A DNA stretch of 64,000 nt from Bryobacterales bacterium. GTDB lineage: Bacteria; Acidobacteriota; Terriglobia; Bryobacterales; Bryobacteraceae. The notes below the pieces were generated by a model, which saw only the letters and a list, made by a program, of their open reading frames with translations, made no database searches and was not told the DNA's origin. A program made the position numbers and the translations under genes. Shown piece by piece: positions 53,777 through 62,701 of this stretch. Numbering within the stretch: position 1 is the stretch's first letter; every line of letters starts with the position of its first letter. The stretch covers positions 434,001-498,000 of the forward strand of contig JADJOP010000001.1 in NCBI GenBank assembly GCA_016713735.1, in the 5' to 3' direction.

Positions 53777-55327
53777 CTAGGGCGCGACGCAACTGAAGTT
53801 GGCCGCTTCGTCGATGGAGCCGGAACCCGTGTACTTCGCCACCTGCGGATACGGGCAGATGGGCCTCGACCGCAGCACCTGGCCCTTCTCGATGCGCGAG
53901 GTGATGAGGCTCTCCGGCGTCTTGCCCTCCTCGACCCAGCGGATGACGGCGGCCAGCGGATCCCAACTGGCGCAGCCCACACCACCGCCGCAATGGAAGA
54001 CGCCGGGCACGGTGTAGAAGCGGAAGAAGTCGCGCGTGGAGGGGCCCATCTTCGCTAACACCTCATCGTAGTAGTCGACGGCGCGTTGGGCGTTCAGCGC
54101 CTGGTCGGCCCAACCGAACCACATCAGCAGGCGGCCGTTGCGCTGGCGGAAGCCGGAGAGGTCGGGGTTGGTCGCGTCGAGCGTGCGGTGGATCTCCTCC
54201 AGGCGCGGCACGTCGCGTACGAGGTCCACCTGATCAAGCGTCAGGTTCGGGTCTTTCTTGGGAAAGGCGAGGTAGCGGAAGAACGACTCGGCGAAGGCGT
54301 TGGAGATGGTCTGGCCGGCTTGCTCCTGAATGAGCCAGCGGTCCCAACCATTGCGGCCGTTGGGGCCGGCGACCTCGGCGCTCACCGGCCAACCGGGGTA
54401 GCGCGGCGTGCCGTTCACCACGACGGGATTGTAAATCGTCTCGAGCGTGGCAATCTGCCCGTCGGTGAAACAGGCGGCCTCGTTGGGCCCGCTGCACTTG
54501 GGCAGGTCGCGCGAGGGGGTGAAGCCGCACTTGCGCGGATCGTCGATCAGCCCGTCCTTGAGGCCATCCTTCTCATCGCAGACGGCATAGACGCGCTCGG
54601 CGAGCAGGCCCAGTTTGGAATAGGGCACGGGCGCTTTCCTGAGCGCCTGGTAGATGGCGGTGTATTGCACCATGGTGCCGCTGAAGTCGAGCACGGGCGC
54701 GCCGGCGACGATGCCATCGAAATCCCGCGGGAAGCGCTGGGCGAAGATCAGGCCCTGACGGCCGCCGGTGGAGCAGCCATAGTAATAGGAGCGCTGGGGC
54801 GGCGCGCCGTAGTACAGCTCGGCGAGGCGGCGGGCGGTGACGACGGTGACGTGGAGCGAGCGGAAGGCGTAGTCGTAGAGCTTCTGCGGGTGCAGGGCGA
54901 ACGTGCCCAGCGGCTCGCTGCGCGCGTCGTGGCCGGTGTTGGTGCGGGCCACCAAAAATCCCTTGGCGATGGACTCGTTGCGCGTACCGCGCACCCCAGG
55001 GGCGTCCAGATCGTCGCCAGCGTAGCCGCCATTGCCGAAGAAGAGCAGGCGGCGGTTCCAGGCAAGCGGCAGGTTGACCTCGAAGCGCACCTCGGGCTGC
55101 ACCATGCCCATCACGCGGCAAAAGGCGGGCCCGTTGTCGCCGGCGCGCTCTTCCCGCGCCGTGATGATGGTGAACTCATAGCCTGTATGCGCCACCAGCG
55201 AGCCGCAGGCGGAGGTAGGCCCGGAGCGCTTCTCCGTGGCGGGCGGCTGCCAGTCGCGCATGTGGGGGCCGTTTTGCGCCAGGGCGGCGAGGGCCATTAG
55301 GAAGAGCGGCAAAGCGCGGGTCAACAT
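53777..55327 (-). CDS. Exported tannase/feruloyl esterase
   Basis: A 516-residue secreted esterase with a signal peptide (MLTRALPLFLMALAALAQ). The nucleophile is S186 in YGCSTGGRQG, with the adjacent Cys that pairs with a second Cys beside the catalytic His in VFHCGGG, a linkage typical of this family. IVAGAPVLDFSG and DPRKCGF are also typical. These enzymes release gallate, ferulate or similar acids from plant polymers. TATACT lies 8 nt before the ATG. It is divergent from gluQ. Confidence 0.92.
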   Translation of the reverse strand: MLTRALPLFLMALAALAQNGPHMRDWQPPATEKRSGPTSACGSLVAHTGYEFTIITAREERAGDNGPAFCRVMGMVQPEVRFEVNLPLAWNRRLLFFGNGGYAGDDLDAPGVRGTRNESIAKGFLVARTNTGHDARSEPLGTFALHPQKLYDYAFRSLHVTVVTARRLAELYYGAPPQRSYYYGCSTGGRQGLIFAQRFPRDFDGIVAGAPVLDFSGTMVQYTAIYQALRKAPVPYSKLGLLAERVYAVCDEKDGLKDGLIDDPRKCGFTPSRDLPKCSGPNEAACFTDGQIATLETIYNPVVVNGTPRYPGWPVSAEVAGPNGRNGWDRWLIQEQAGQTISNAFAESFFRYLAFPKKDPNLTLDQVDLVRDVPRLEEIHRTLDATNPDLSGFRQRNGRLLMWFGWADQALNAQRAVDYYDEVLAKMGPSTRDFFRFYTVPGVFHCGGGVGCASWDPLAAVIRWVEEGKTPESLITSRIEKGQVLRSRPICPYPQVAKYTGSGSIDEAANFSCVAP

Positions 55328-55335
55328 GGGAACTG

Positions 55336-55341
55336 AGTATA
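55336..55341 (-). promoter_or_regulatory. Candidate -10 box (TATACT), leaderless esterase transcript
   Basis: TATACT, eight bases, then the ATG at 55327 on the minus strand. Confidence 0.45.
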
Positions 55342-55387
55342 TCCGCCCTGGGCGGGAAGTAAAGGCCGTGAAGCAAAATGGAGAACG

Positions 55388-56235
55388 ATGTCGCCTCGCT
55401 CCACGGGCTACGCCGGAAGATTCGCGCCTTCGCCGACCGGCCCGCTGCATTTCGGCTCCCTCGTAGCGGCCATCGGCAGCTGGCTCGACGCCCGTGCCCA
55501 CGGCGGCCGCTGGCATGTGCGTATGGAAGATGTGGATGAGCCGCGCTGCGTGCCGGGGGCGGCCGATGACATCCTGCGCACACTCGAGCGGTTCCAGTTG
55601 ACCTGGGATGGCGAAGTGCTGGTGCAAAGCCGGCGCAAGGAGGTGTACCGGGAAGCGCTCGAACGGCTCAAGCGCCAGGGGTGCGCCTTCGGCTGCGCCT
55701 GTTCGCGCAAGGATCTCGACGGCGAGCGCTACGCCGGCGCCTGCCGCAACGGCACGGCTGGGGCCGCCCGCCGCGCGCCTGGCGCTTCCGCGTTCCCTCG
55801 GAGCCGGTCCGCTTTCACGACCGCCGGTTGGGTCACTTTCACGAGCAACTGGAGACCACCTGCGGAGATGTTGTGGTCCTTCGCGCCGACGGCTTCTTCG
55901 CTTACCAGCTTGCCGTGGTTGTCGACGACGCCGCGCAGGGCATCACCGACGTCGTCCGCGGGGCTGACCTGCTGGATTCCACGGCACGCCAGATCGCGCT
56001 TCACCACGCGCTCGGCCAGCCGCCTCCCCACCACCTCCACCTGCCTGTGGCTGTGAATGAGGCGGGGCAGAAATTGAGCAAGCAGACCTGTGCGCAACCG
56101 CTCGATCCGGCACGCGCCGAGCGGCTCACGCACGCTGCCATGGCGTTCCTCGGAGTGGCCGTGGATCCGGCCCCGATCGGCGCTATGTTGCAGGAAGCAA
56201 AGATGAAGTGGTTCTTAATGTTTCCGAAATTTTAG
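55388..56235 (+). CDS. gluQ: Glutamyl-Q tRNA(Asp) synthetase, frameshifted
   Basis: A truncated relative of glutamyl-tRNA synthetase that attaches glutamate to queuosine in tRNA(Asp). The HIGH-like signature is APSPTGPLHFGS, the zinc site is CAFGCACSRKDL with a later YAGACR, and the KMSKS counterpart is QKLSKQ. There is no anticodon-binding domain, as expected. The first frame degenerates after CRNGTA; the rest (PPRAWRFRVPSEP, DGFFAYQLAVVVDDA, TDVVRGADLL) is in the next frame to 56235. One missing base near 55755-55770, in a G/C-rich run, explains the break. GGAGAACG precedes the ATG. Confidence 0.88.
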
Positions 56236-56240
56236 TCTGC

Positions 56241-56246
56241 TATCCT
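56241..56246 (+). promoter_or_regulatory. Candidate -10 box (TATCCT), leaderless receptor transcript
   Basis: TATCCT, seven bases (CACCCCC), then the ATG at 56254. No purine-rich ribosome-binding site is present. Confidence 0.45.
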
Positions 56247-56253
56247 CACCCCC

Positions 56254-59200
56254 ATGAAGCTTCGAGTATTGGTCTGTCTGGCCATCCTGGCCATCACAGT
56301 GTCCGCGCAAGAGTTCCGCGCCACCATTTCCGGGTTGGTCACTGACCCGGCGGGTGCGCCAGTAGTCAACGCGAAAATCCTGGTCAGAAGCGTCGAACGC
56401 GACGTGGCCTACGAAACCGCCACCAACGAGGCCGGGCGCTACGTCACCCGCTTCCTGCCGGCGGGGCAATATACGCTCACCGCCGAGCGCGACGGGTTCA
56501 AGAAAGTGACGCGCGAGGGGTTGACGATGCAGGCGGCTGACCGGCTCAGCCTCGACATACAGCTTCAGCTGGGAACGGTCTCCGACAGCATCACCGTCAC
56601 CGGTGAGCCGCCGCAGCTTGCCACCGAAACCGCATCGCGCACGGCCACGCTGGAGCAGAAGTATGTGGACGATCTGCCCACCAGCGGGCGCAACTTCTAT
56701 CAGCTGCTCTTCTCCCAGCCCGGCGTCACCAAGACCAGCCGCTATTGGGGCAACTTTGAACTTTACGCCTTTGGCAACATCAATGCGATTTCCATCAACG
56801 GCGGCCGCTCCGGGGAAAACGACACGCTCATTGACGGCGTCACCAGTGTCCGCGGCAGCCGCAGCGCCAGCTTCGCGCCCTCGCTCAACGCCATCTCGGA
56901 AGTCACCATCGTTACCAACTCCTACGACTCGCAGTATGGCCGCGTGGGCGGCGGCGTCACCAGCGTCACGCTGCGCACGGGCACCAACCAGCTCCACGGC
57001 CAGTTGTATGAGTTTTTCAAGAACGACAATCTGGCGGCGGCGGGCTGGTCGCGCAATTCGTTCAACGTGCCGAGGCCGGAGTATAAGAACAACACGTTCG
57101 GCTTCACCGTGGACGGCCCCATCTACATCCCCAAGGTGTTTGACGGCCGCAACAAGATGTTCTTCCTCATTTCCACCGAGTTTCTGCGCGAGCGCAACCC
57201 ACAGACGCAGCTCTGGACGGTGGCCACGCAGGCCGAGCGCGGCGGCAACTTCTCGGCTCTGCGCGATGGCGCCGGACGTCCGGTGACCATCTACGATCCG
57301 CTCACGACCACGCCCAACGCCGCCGGGACAGGCTACACGCGCACTCCGTTTGCCGGCAACGTCATCCCCGGCGCGCGCATCAACCCGGTCGGCTCCAAGG
57401 TGATGAACTTCTATCCGGAGCCGAACCGCGTCAGCGAATCCGTTGACGGCCAGAACAACTACCTCTTTCTGAACAGCTCGAAGAACTACTACGACCAGTG
57501 GATCGGCAAGCTCGACTGGAACCTCACCGATAAGCACCGCGTCAGCGGCCGCTACGGCGAAACGCCGTGGTTCAACTTCGCCCGTGTGCAGTGGGGCACC
57601 AACGCCGCCGAGCCGTCCACCGAGTATCCTTCCACACGCATCAGCCGCAACTGGGGCTTTGACTGGACGTGGACCGTCAACCCCTCCACCGTTTTCAACC
57701 TCCGCGGCGGCCTGGCCCGCTACGAGGGCTTCAGCGGCAACACCTTCGGCAAGGATTACGACCCGCGCCAGTTGGGCTTCCCCAGTGAGTTGGTGAGCCA
57801 GTTCACCTCGCTGCATTTCCCGCGCTTCAACATCCAGACAAACAACTACTCGCCGCTGGGCTCGACGCGCACCTCAAACTATGAGACGCAGGACACCTAC
57901 TCGCTGCAGCCCAACGTGCAGACCATTCGCGGCACGCACTCCCTGAAGTTCGGCGGCGAGTTACGGCGCTACAACAACAACCAGATCCGGCCCAACTCGG
58001 CCTCGGGCAACTACACCATTGGCCGCAACTGGACGCAGGCCAACCCTCTGGCCGCCGACGCGCTTTCCGGCAACTCGCTGGCCACCTTCCTGCTTGGCTA
58101 CGTCACCTCCGGCTACATCGACCGCAACAACGATCCCGCTTACTCCAACGGCTACACGGCGCTCTTTTTCCAGGACGACTGGAAGATCCGCCGCAACCTG
58201 ACCCTCAACCTCGGCCTGCGTTGGGACTACGAGGCCCCCATCGTCGAGCGCTACAACCAGCAGGTGCGCGGCTTTGCCTTTGACCAGGCCAGCCCGCTGC
58301 AAAGCCGGGTGCAGGGCCTCACGCTGAATGGCGGCCTGCTGTTTGCGGGCAACAGTGGCACGGCGCGCCAAGCCTTCAACCGTGACCGCAACAACTTCCA
58401 GCCGCGCGTGGGCGTGGCCTGGCAGGTGAAGCCGAAGTGGGTGGTGCGCGGCGGCTATGGCCTCTACTACCTGGGCCAGAACGCGGCCGGTCCGGACACC
58501 GGGTTCTCGCGGCCGACGAGCATGATCACCAGCACGGACAACGGCCTCACGCCGGCGGCCAATCTGAGCGACCCCTTCCCGCGCACTCTGTTCCCCAACG
58601 GCCTGCTGCAGCCCATCGGCGCAAGCCAGGGCCTGTCGACGAACCTTGGCCTGGGCATCAGCGCTCAGTCCCTCGACCGCCCACTGCCTTACTCGCACCA
58701 GTTCAGCTTCGGCATCCAGCATCAGCTTCCGGGGCAGTGGGTGGCCGACGCCAGCTACGTGGGTAACCTCACCCGCAGCCTGCCGCTCAACGCGGGCATG
58801 AACTTCATCCCCGCCGACCAGTTGAACTCACTGCCGCAACCCCAGCGGGCGGCCTACTTCAACGCCCAGGTGGCAAACCCCATGCGCGGCCTGCTGCCGG
58901 GTTCGGCATTCAACGGCGCCACCCTCCCGCGCCAGCAGACGCTGGTCGCCTTCCCGCACTTCTCTCAGGTCACCATTCAGAATCTGCCCATCGGCCAGCA
59001 GAGCTATCATTCGCTGCAAGCCAAGGGCACGCGCCGCTTCCGCAACGGCCTGGCGATGCAACTGAGCTACACCCTGTCCAAGATGCTCGAGAGGGTATCT
59101 TTGCTGAACGCCCAGGACCTGCGCCTCAACGATCTGGATTCCACGGTGCCCGACCAGCAGTTGGCCCCGTTCGACATCCCGCACACCTTCACCATGGTGT

Positions 59201-59745
59201 CCAGCTACGAGTTGCCCTTCGGCAAGGGCCGCCCCTACCTGAACAACATGGGCGGCGTGGCGAACATGCTCTTCGGCGGGTGGAACGTGAGCGCTCAATA
59301 CATCTATCGTTCGGGCCAGCCCATCGATTTCCCCAACGCGGCTCCGCTTCAGGCCCGCAGCGCCAAGCTGACCTCTTCGCAGCGCGATGAGATCGCCCGC
59401 TCCACCGGAGGCGAGAAGTTCAACCCGATCTTCAACAAGTGGTTCGATACGACGCTGTTCCCGCGCACAGCCCAGGCCGCCTTCACGCTGCGCGACTTCC
59501 CGACGCGCTTCCCGGATGTCCGCAGCACCTACCTGCAGAGCTGGGAGCTCTCCGGCTACAAGGAGTTCCCGGTTAAGGAGCGGCTCAAGGTTCAGTTCCG
59601 CGCCGACTTCCAGAACGCTTTCGATTACGCCTACTTCGGCCGCATCGTCAGCGCCAACGTCACCGACAGCCGCTTCGGCCAGCTCAACCCCGAGCAGGAC
59701 AACTCGCCGCGCGTCATCGCCCTGGTGCTGAAAGTTCTGTTTTAG
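56254..59745 (+). CDS. TonB-dependent receptor, Oar-like (receptor 3)
   Basis: A 1163-residue outer-membrane transporter with a short signal peptide (MKLRVLVCLAILAITVSAQ). It has a carboxypeptidase-regulatory-like domain (ISGLVTDPAGAPVVNAKI), a plug with DDLPTSGRNFYQLLFSQPG and SQYGRVGGGVTSVTLRTGTN, and a barrel ending with Phe (VIALVLKVLF). Unlike receptors 1 and 2 it lacks the shared leader element and seems to be leaderless. A good terminator follows. Confidence 0.92.
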   Translation: MKLRVLVCLAILAITVSAQEFRATISGLVTDPAGAPVVNAKILVRSVERDVAYETATNEAGRYVTRFLPAGQYTLTAERDGFKKVTREGLTMQAADRLSLDIQLQLGTVSDSITVTGEPPQLATETASRTATLEQKYVDDLPTSGRNFYQLLFSQPGVTKTSRYWGNFELYAFGNINAISINGGRSGENDTLIDGVTSVRGSRSASFAPSLNAISEVTIVTNSYDSQYGRVGGGVTSVTLRTGTNQLHGQLYEFFKNDNLAAAGWSRNSFNVPRPEYKNNTFGFTVDGPIYIPKVFDGRNKMFFLISTEFLRERNPQTQLWTVATQAERGGNFSALRDGAGRPVTIYDPLTTTPNAAGTGYTRTPFAGNVIPGARINPVGSKVMNFYPEPNRVSESVDGQNNYLFLNSSKNYYDQWIGKLDWNLTDKHRVSGRYGETPWFNFARVQWGTNAAEPSTEYPSTRISRNWGFDWTWTVNPSTVFNLRGGLARYEGFSGNTFGKDYDPRQLGFPSELVSQFTSLHFPRFNIQTNNYSPLGSTRTSNYETQDTYSLQPNVQTIRGTHSLKFGGELRRYNNNQIRPNSASGNYTIGRNWTQANPLAADALSGNSLATFLLGYVTSGYIDRNNDPAYSNGYTALFFQDDWKIRRNLTLNLGLRWDYEAPIVERYNQQVRGFAFDQASPLQSRVQGLTLNGGLLFAGNSGTARQAFNRDRNNFQPRVGVAWQVKPKWVVRGGYGLYYLGQNAAGPDTGFSRPTSMITSTDNGLTPAANLSDPFPRTLFPNGLLQPIGASQGLSTNLGLGISAQSLDRPLPYSHQFSFGIQHQLPGQWVADASYVGNLTRSLPLNAGMNFIPADQLNSLPQPQRAAYFNAQVANPMRGLLPGSAFNGATLPRQQTLVAFPHFSQVTIQNLPIGQQSYHSLQAKGTRRFRNGLAMQLSYTLSKMLERVSLLNAQDLRLNDLDSTVPDQQLAPFDIPHTFTMVSSYELPFGKGRPYLNNMGGVANMLFGGWNVSAQYIYRSGQPIDFPNAAPLQARSAKLTSSQRDEIARSTGGEKFNPIFNKWFDTTLFPRTAQAAFTLRDFPTRFPDVRSTYLQSWELSGYKEFPVKERLKVQFRADFQNAFDYAYFGRIVSANVTDSRFGQLNPEQDNSPRVIALVLKVLF

Positions 59746-59764
59746 GAGCCTCAGCCCTTCTAAT

Positions 59765-59804
59765 GGCCCGGCCCGGGAGCTACGGTTCCCAAGCCGGGCC
59801 TTTT
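59765..59804 (+). terminator. Rho-independent terminator after TonB receptor 3
   Basis: GGCCCGGC (59765-59772) pairs with GCCGGGCC (59793-59800), with a second inner stem, and is followed by TTTT. It lies 20 bp after the receptor stop and separates it from the FHA operon. Confidence 0.85.
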
Positions 59805-59907
59805 CCGTTACATCGCCGGCAACAGCGTGATATTTCGGCCAACATCATCACTATTGGATGCCGGTGTTGTACGCTGTCATCCACAGCACTGGCCTACTGG
59901 CGAACTC

Positions 59908-60309
59908 ATGGCGAATAAATCTCTCATTCTTGGCCGCGACCGCGGCGCCGACATCCCCATTGCCGATTCCTCGGTCAGCCGGCGTCACGCGCAAGTGGAG
60001 CTGCTCGATGGAGACCGGCTTTTCCTCACCGATTGCCAGTCGAGCAACGGCACTTTCGTCTTCCGATCCGGCCAGCCTGTGCGCATTTCGCAAGAGACCG
60101 TCAGCCTTGCCGATCAGGTGCGGTTTGGCGATGTCGTCATGGCTGTCTCCGACCTTGCCGACATGGCCCGAAGGGCGGGGGGAGTTCCTCCCTCCCCCCA
60201 GCCTGGGCCCAAGCCCGCGCCGGTGCCTCTGCCCAGAAGCGAGAAGCTGGTGCGCTGCATCTGCGGAGCCGTGATCACCGCCGGCAAGCCCTGCCCGTTT
60301 TGCGAGTAG
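59908..60309 (+). CDS. FHA-domain protein with C-terminal zinc ribbon
   Basis: A 133-residue protein. The start at 59908 (MANKSLILGRDRGADIP) places the FHA domain at the very N-terminus. The phosphothreonine-binding residues are visible: GR near residue 10, S-V-S-R-R-H-A, and S-S-N-G-T. A Pro-rich linker leads to CICG...CPFC, a short zinc ribbon at the C-terminus. FHA domains bind phosphothreonine on partner proteins. It is the first gene of a plus-strand operon with channel, second FHA and PP2C phosphatase genes. Confidence 0.9.
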   Translation: MANKSLILGRDRGADIPIADSSVSRRHAQVELLDGDRLFLTDCQSSNGTFVFRSGQPVRISQETVSLADQVRFGDVVMAVSDLADMARRAGGVPPSPQPGPKPAPVPLPRSEKLVRCICGAVITAGKPCPFCE

Positions 60310-60327
60310 CGAGGACCCCACCCAGCC

Positions 60328-61164
60328 ATGACACCTCAAGGGACTCCCCCAGCGACACCCCAGGCCGCCCCGCACTCCACGCCGGCGCCCGTCTCGTCGA
60401 GCTTCCTCTACATGCCCGACCGCACGCAGGCCCTCGTCCTTGGCGCTCTGGCCAGCCTCGCCTTCATCGCCTTCGGCACACTCATATTCCCCACCACGCT
60501 GGCGCGCATTTTGCTCGACTACCCCTCCAAGCACTTCCTCTACCCGTTCACCATGCAGAACATCATGCACGTGCTCTTCTTCGTGGCCCTGGGCGACCTC
60601 TTCGTGCGCTGGCGCGTCGGCGTGCGGGAAACCAGCTTCCTCCACCAGCGCTATCTGCCCGAAGACGATCAGACCGTGCTGCGCGTGAAGGACCTCGGCC
60701 CCATCCGCCGCCGCGTGATCGGCCAGTTTGACCGCGAACACGGCATTCTGCCCTCGCTCATCGATCTGTCGATCCTGCAGTTCCAATCCAGCCACAGCGT
60801 CGACCAGGCGGCCAGCGTCATGAACTCCGCCCTGCAACTCACCGCCCACCGCGTCGACATGCGCTACGGCATGGTGCGCTTCGTCGCCTGGCTGGTGCCG
60901 ACGCTGGGCTTCATCGGCACCGTGTATGGCCTGGGGGCGGCGCTGATGGAAGCGGGCGAAAACAAGGGCGGCCTCGACCTGAAAGAGGTGGCCCGCACGC
61001 TAGGCATTGGCTTCGACGCCACCATGACGGCGCTCATGCAAAGCGCCGTGCTGGTGTTCGTGCTGCAGATGGTGCAGGCCAAGGAGGAGTCCGCCGTCAA
61101 TCACGCCGGCGAATACACGCTGCGCAACCTGATCAACCGGCTCTACGTGGAGAGGAAGAGCTAA
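60328..61164 (+). CDS. MotA/TolQ/ExbB-family proton-channel subunit
   Basis: A 278-residue inner-membrane protein. After a Pro/Thr-rich N-terminus come two helices (LVLGALASLAFIAFGTLIF and MHVLFFVALGDLFV), a cytoplasmic domain of about 85 residues, and two helices with the family signature (VPTLGFIGTVYGLGAALM and IGFDATMTALMQSAVLVFVLQMV). In flagellar stators, TolQR and ExbBD this subunit surrounds a dimer of a MotB/TolR/ExbD partner and conducts protons. The next gene encodes a likely partner. No flagellar, Tol or TonB genes are present. Confidence 0.9.
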   Translation: MTPQGTPPATPQAAPHSTPAPVSSSFLYMPDRTQALVLGALASLAFIAFGTLIFPTTLARILLDYPSKHFLYPFTMQNIMHVLFFVALGDLFVRWRVGVRETSFLHQRYLPEDDQTVLRVKDLGPIRRRVIGQFDREHGILPSLIDLSILQFQSSHSVDQAASVMNSALQLTAHRVDMRYGMVRFVAWLVPTLGFIGTVYGLGAALMEAGENKGGLDLKEVARTLGIGFDATMTALMQSAVLVFVLQMVQAKEESAVNHAGEYTLRNLINRLYVERKS

Positions 61165-61168
61165 CGGC

Positions 61169-61993
61169 ATGTCGGGAATGGGGGGCGGCAACAAGGAAAT
61201 CAACATCATCAACATGTCGCTGCTCGACATCCTGTGCGGCGCGATGGGAGCCTTCTGCTTCATGATGCTGGCCTTGTTTCCTTACTGGTCGCCTGCCGGC
61301 GTGGGAGCCAAGGAATCGGCTCAAATGGCCGAGCAGATGCAACAGGAGATGGAGCGGCTGAAGGAGCAACTGCGCCGTTCGGGCGGGCCTGGGGCAGCCG
61401 ATGCGCTGGAGAGGCTGGAACAACTGCAGCGTCAGATGCAGCAGCGGGAGGGGGAGAATAACCAGTTGCGCGCCGAATTGGAAGAGGCGCGCAAGAAGGT
61501 GAGGGATCTCGAGATCCGCAACCCCGTCGTCGTCGCCGCCAACTGGTCCACGCCGGCGCACGACATCGACGTCTTCATTCACACGCCGGAGTTGAAGAGC
61601 ACCAGCGGCAAGTCGCAGCCGCCGCCGGACCCGAACAAAAAGCAGGGCCACTTCTACGGCGGCGACATCTCGTTTGGCATGAGCCGCGGCCCGGGCATGG
61701 ACTTCTGGCTCATGCGCGACACCATCGCCGGCAGCCGCTGCGACATCTACTACAAGTTCATCGCCAACAACGGCAACACTCAACCTGCGACGATATACGG
61801 CAGCTACATCAACAACAGCAATGCCTATCCGCTTCCGGCGGTGGAGATGCGCCAGGAAAAGACGGTGTTCAAGATCGGCACGCTCGTGATCAACCGCGAC
61901 TACTCGCTGAAGTTCGAACCTGTGCCCGCGCTGGCCGAGGCCTACCGCCGCCAACTGGAGCAGGCGAACAAGCCCAAGAGTGGCGGACAATAA
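61169..61993 (+). CDS. MotB/ExbD-like membrane protein with coiled coil and C-terminal beta domain
   Basis: A 274-residue protein with one membrane helix near the N-terminus (NMSLLDILCGAMGAFCFMMLALF). An Asp sits at its start, where ExbD and MotB carry their proton-binding Asp. A coiled coil follows (about residues 50-115, MAEQMQQEMERLKEQLRR and LEQLQRQMQQREGENNQLRAELEEARKK). The C-terminal 150 residues, with WSTPAHDIDVFIHTPE and RCDIYYKFIANNG, look like a DUF2135-type beta-sandwich and not an OmpA peptidoglycan-binding domain. It follows the channel subunit by 4 bp, as expected for its partner. Confidence 0.75.
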   Translation: MSGMGGGNKEINIINMSLLDILCGAMGAFCFMMLALFPYWSPAGVGAKESAQMAEQMQQEMERLKEQLRRSGGPGAADALERLEQLQRQMQQREGENNQLRAELEEARKKVRDLEIRNPVVVAANWSTPAHDIDVFIHTPELKSTSGKSQPPPDPNKKQGHFYGGDISFGMSRGPGMDFWLMRDTIAGSRCDIYYKFIANNGNTQPATIYGSYINNSNAYPLPAVEMRQEKTVFKIGTLVINRDYSLKFEPVPALAEAYRRQLEQANKPKSGGQ

Positions 61994-62008
61994 TCCGAGG
62001 AGCCAGTC

Positions 62009-62692
62009 ATGATTCAGTGCAAGGATGGGCATTTCTACGATCCGGCCAAACACTCCGCCTGTCCCTGGTGCGTGCAACCCTTCGATGTCGGCGGCGAGGG
62101 CAAGACCACGCCGCTGCGGCCCGTGATGGAAGATGCCGGCAAGACGACGCCTCTGCGCTCGCCCGTGGCTGCTCCGTCGGAGGACACCAACATTAGCGGC
62201 GCCGAGGCCAAGACACGGCCGCTGTATGCCGCGCATCCGCCAGCTCCGGGGCCGCTTCCCGTTGCGTTTCCTGCCGCTGGGCCCGCCGCTTCGCCGGCCG
62301 GTTTGCCCGCCGCGGTCCAGGCCGCGCCGCCAGCCGCGCCCACCACCGCCCCGCTCGAACCCGTCGTGGGCTGGCTGGTGGCCATGCAAGGCCCCGAGCG
62401 CGGCCACGATTTCCGCCTGCGCGCGGAACGCAACTTTGTCGGCCGCGGGCCGGAGAACGATGTGGTCATCGCGGGCGACCCGCGCGTTTCCCGCCTCCGC
62501 CACGCCATCGTCACCTTTGAACCCCGCAAGCGCGTCTTTTACCTCTCCCCAGGCGACGCCTCCGGCCTCGTCTACCTCAACGACGAACTGCTCGACAAGA
62601 CCGTGCCCATCGCCCCCAACGACGTGATCGAGATCGGCGACACCACGCTCAAACTCGTGCCGTTTGTCACGGCGGACTTCAACTGGTCGTAA
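62009..62692 (+). CDS. FHA-domain protein with N-terminal zinc ribbon and repeated KTxPL motifs
   Basis: A 227-residue protein. The N-terminus CKDGHFYDPAKHSACPWC is a zinc ribbon known in front of some FHA proteins. It is followed by KTTPL (32-36), KTTPL (45-49) and KTRPL (68-72), possible phosphothreonine sites, then an Ala/Pro-rich linker, and an FHA domain at about 120-220 (FVGRGPENDVVI, VSRLRHA). The layout mirrors the first FHA protein, whose ribbon is C-terminal. A GAGGAG ribosome-binding site precedes the start. It probably docks kinase substrates onto the channel complex. Confidence 0.88.
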   Translation: MIQCKDGHFYDPAKHSACPWCVQPFDVGGEGKTTPLRPVMEDAGKTTPLRSPVAAPSEDTNISGAEAKTRPLYAAHPPAPGPLPVAFPAAGPAASPAGLPAAVQAAPPAAPTTAPLEPVVGWLVAMQGPERGHDFRLRAERNFVGRGPENDVVIAGDPRVSRLRHAIVTFEPRKRVFYLSPGDASGLVYLNDELLDKTVPIAPNDVIEIGDTTLKLVPFVTADFNWS

Positions 62693-62695
62693 ACT
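62690..62695 (+). promoter_or_regulatory. Candidate -10 box (TAAACT) before the PP2C gene
   Basis: TAAACT overlaps the stop of the FHA gene and ends six bases before the ATG at 62702. It could give an internal leaderless transcript. Confidence 0.4.
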
Positions 62696-62701
62696 CTCCC
62701 C

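Noticed and set aside
60328..61993. Zorya-type ZorA/ZorB defence pair
   Set aside because: The MotA-like protein lacks the long ZorA tail, the partner lacks an OmpA-like domain, and no ZorC, ZorD or ZorE helicase or nuclease is present; FHA and PP2C neighbours point to signalling.
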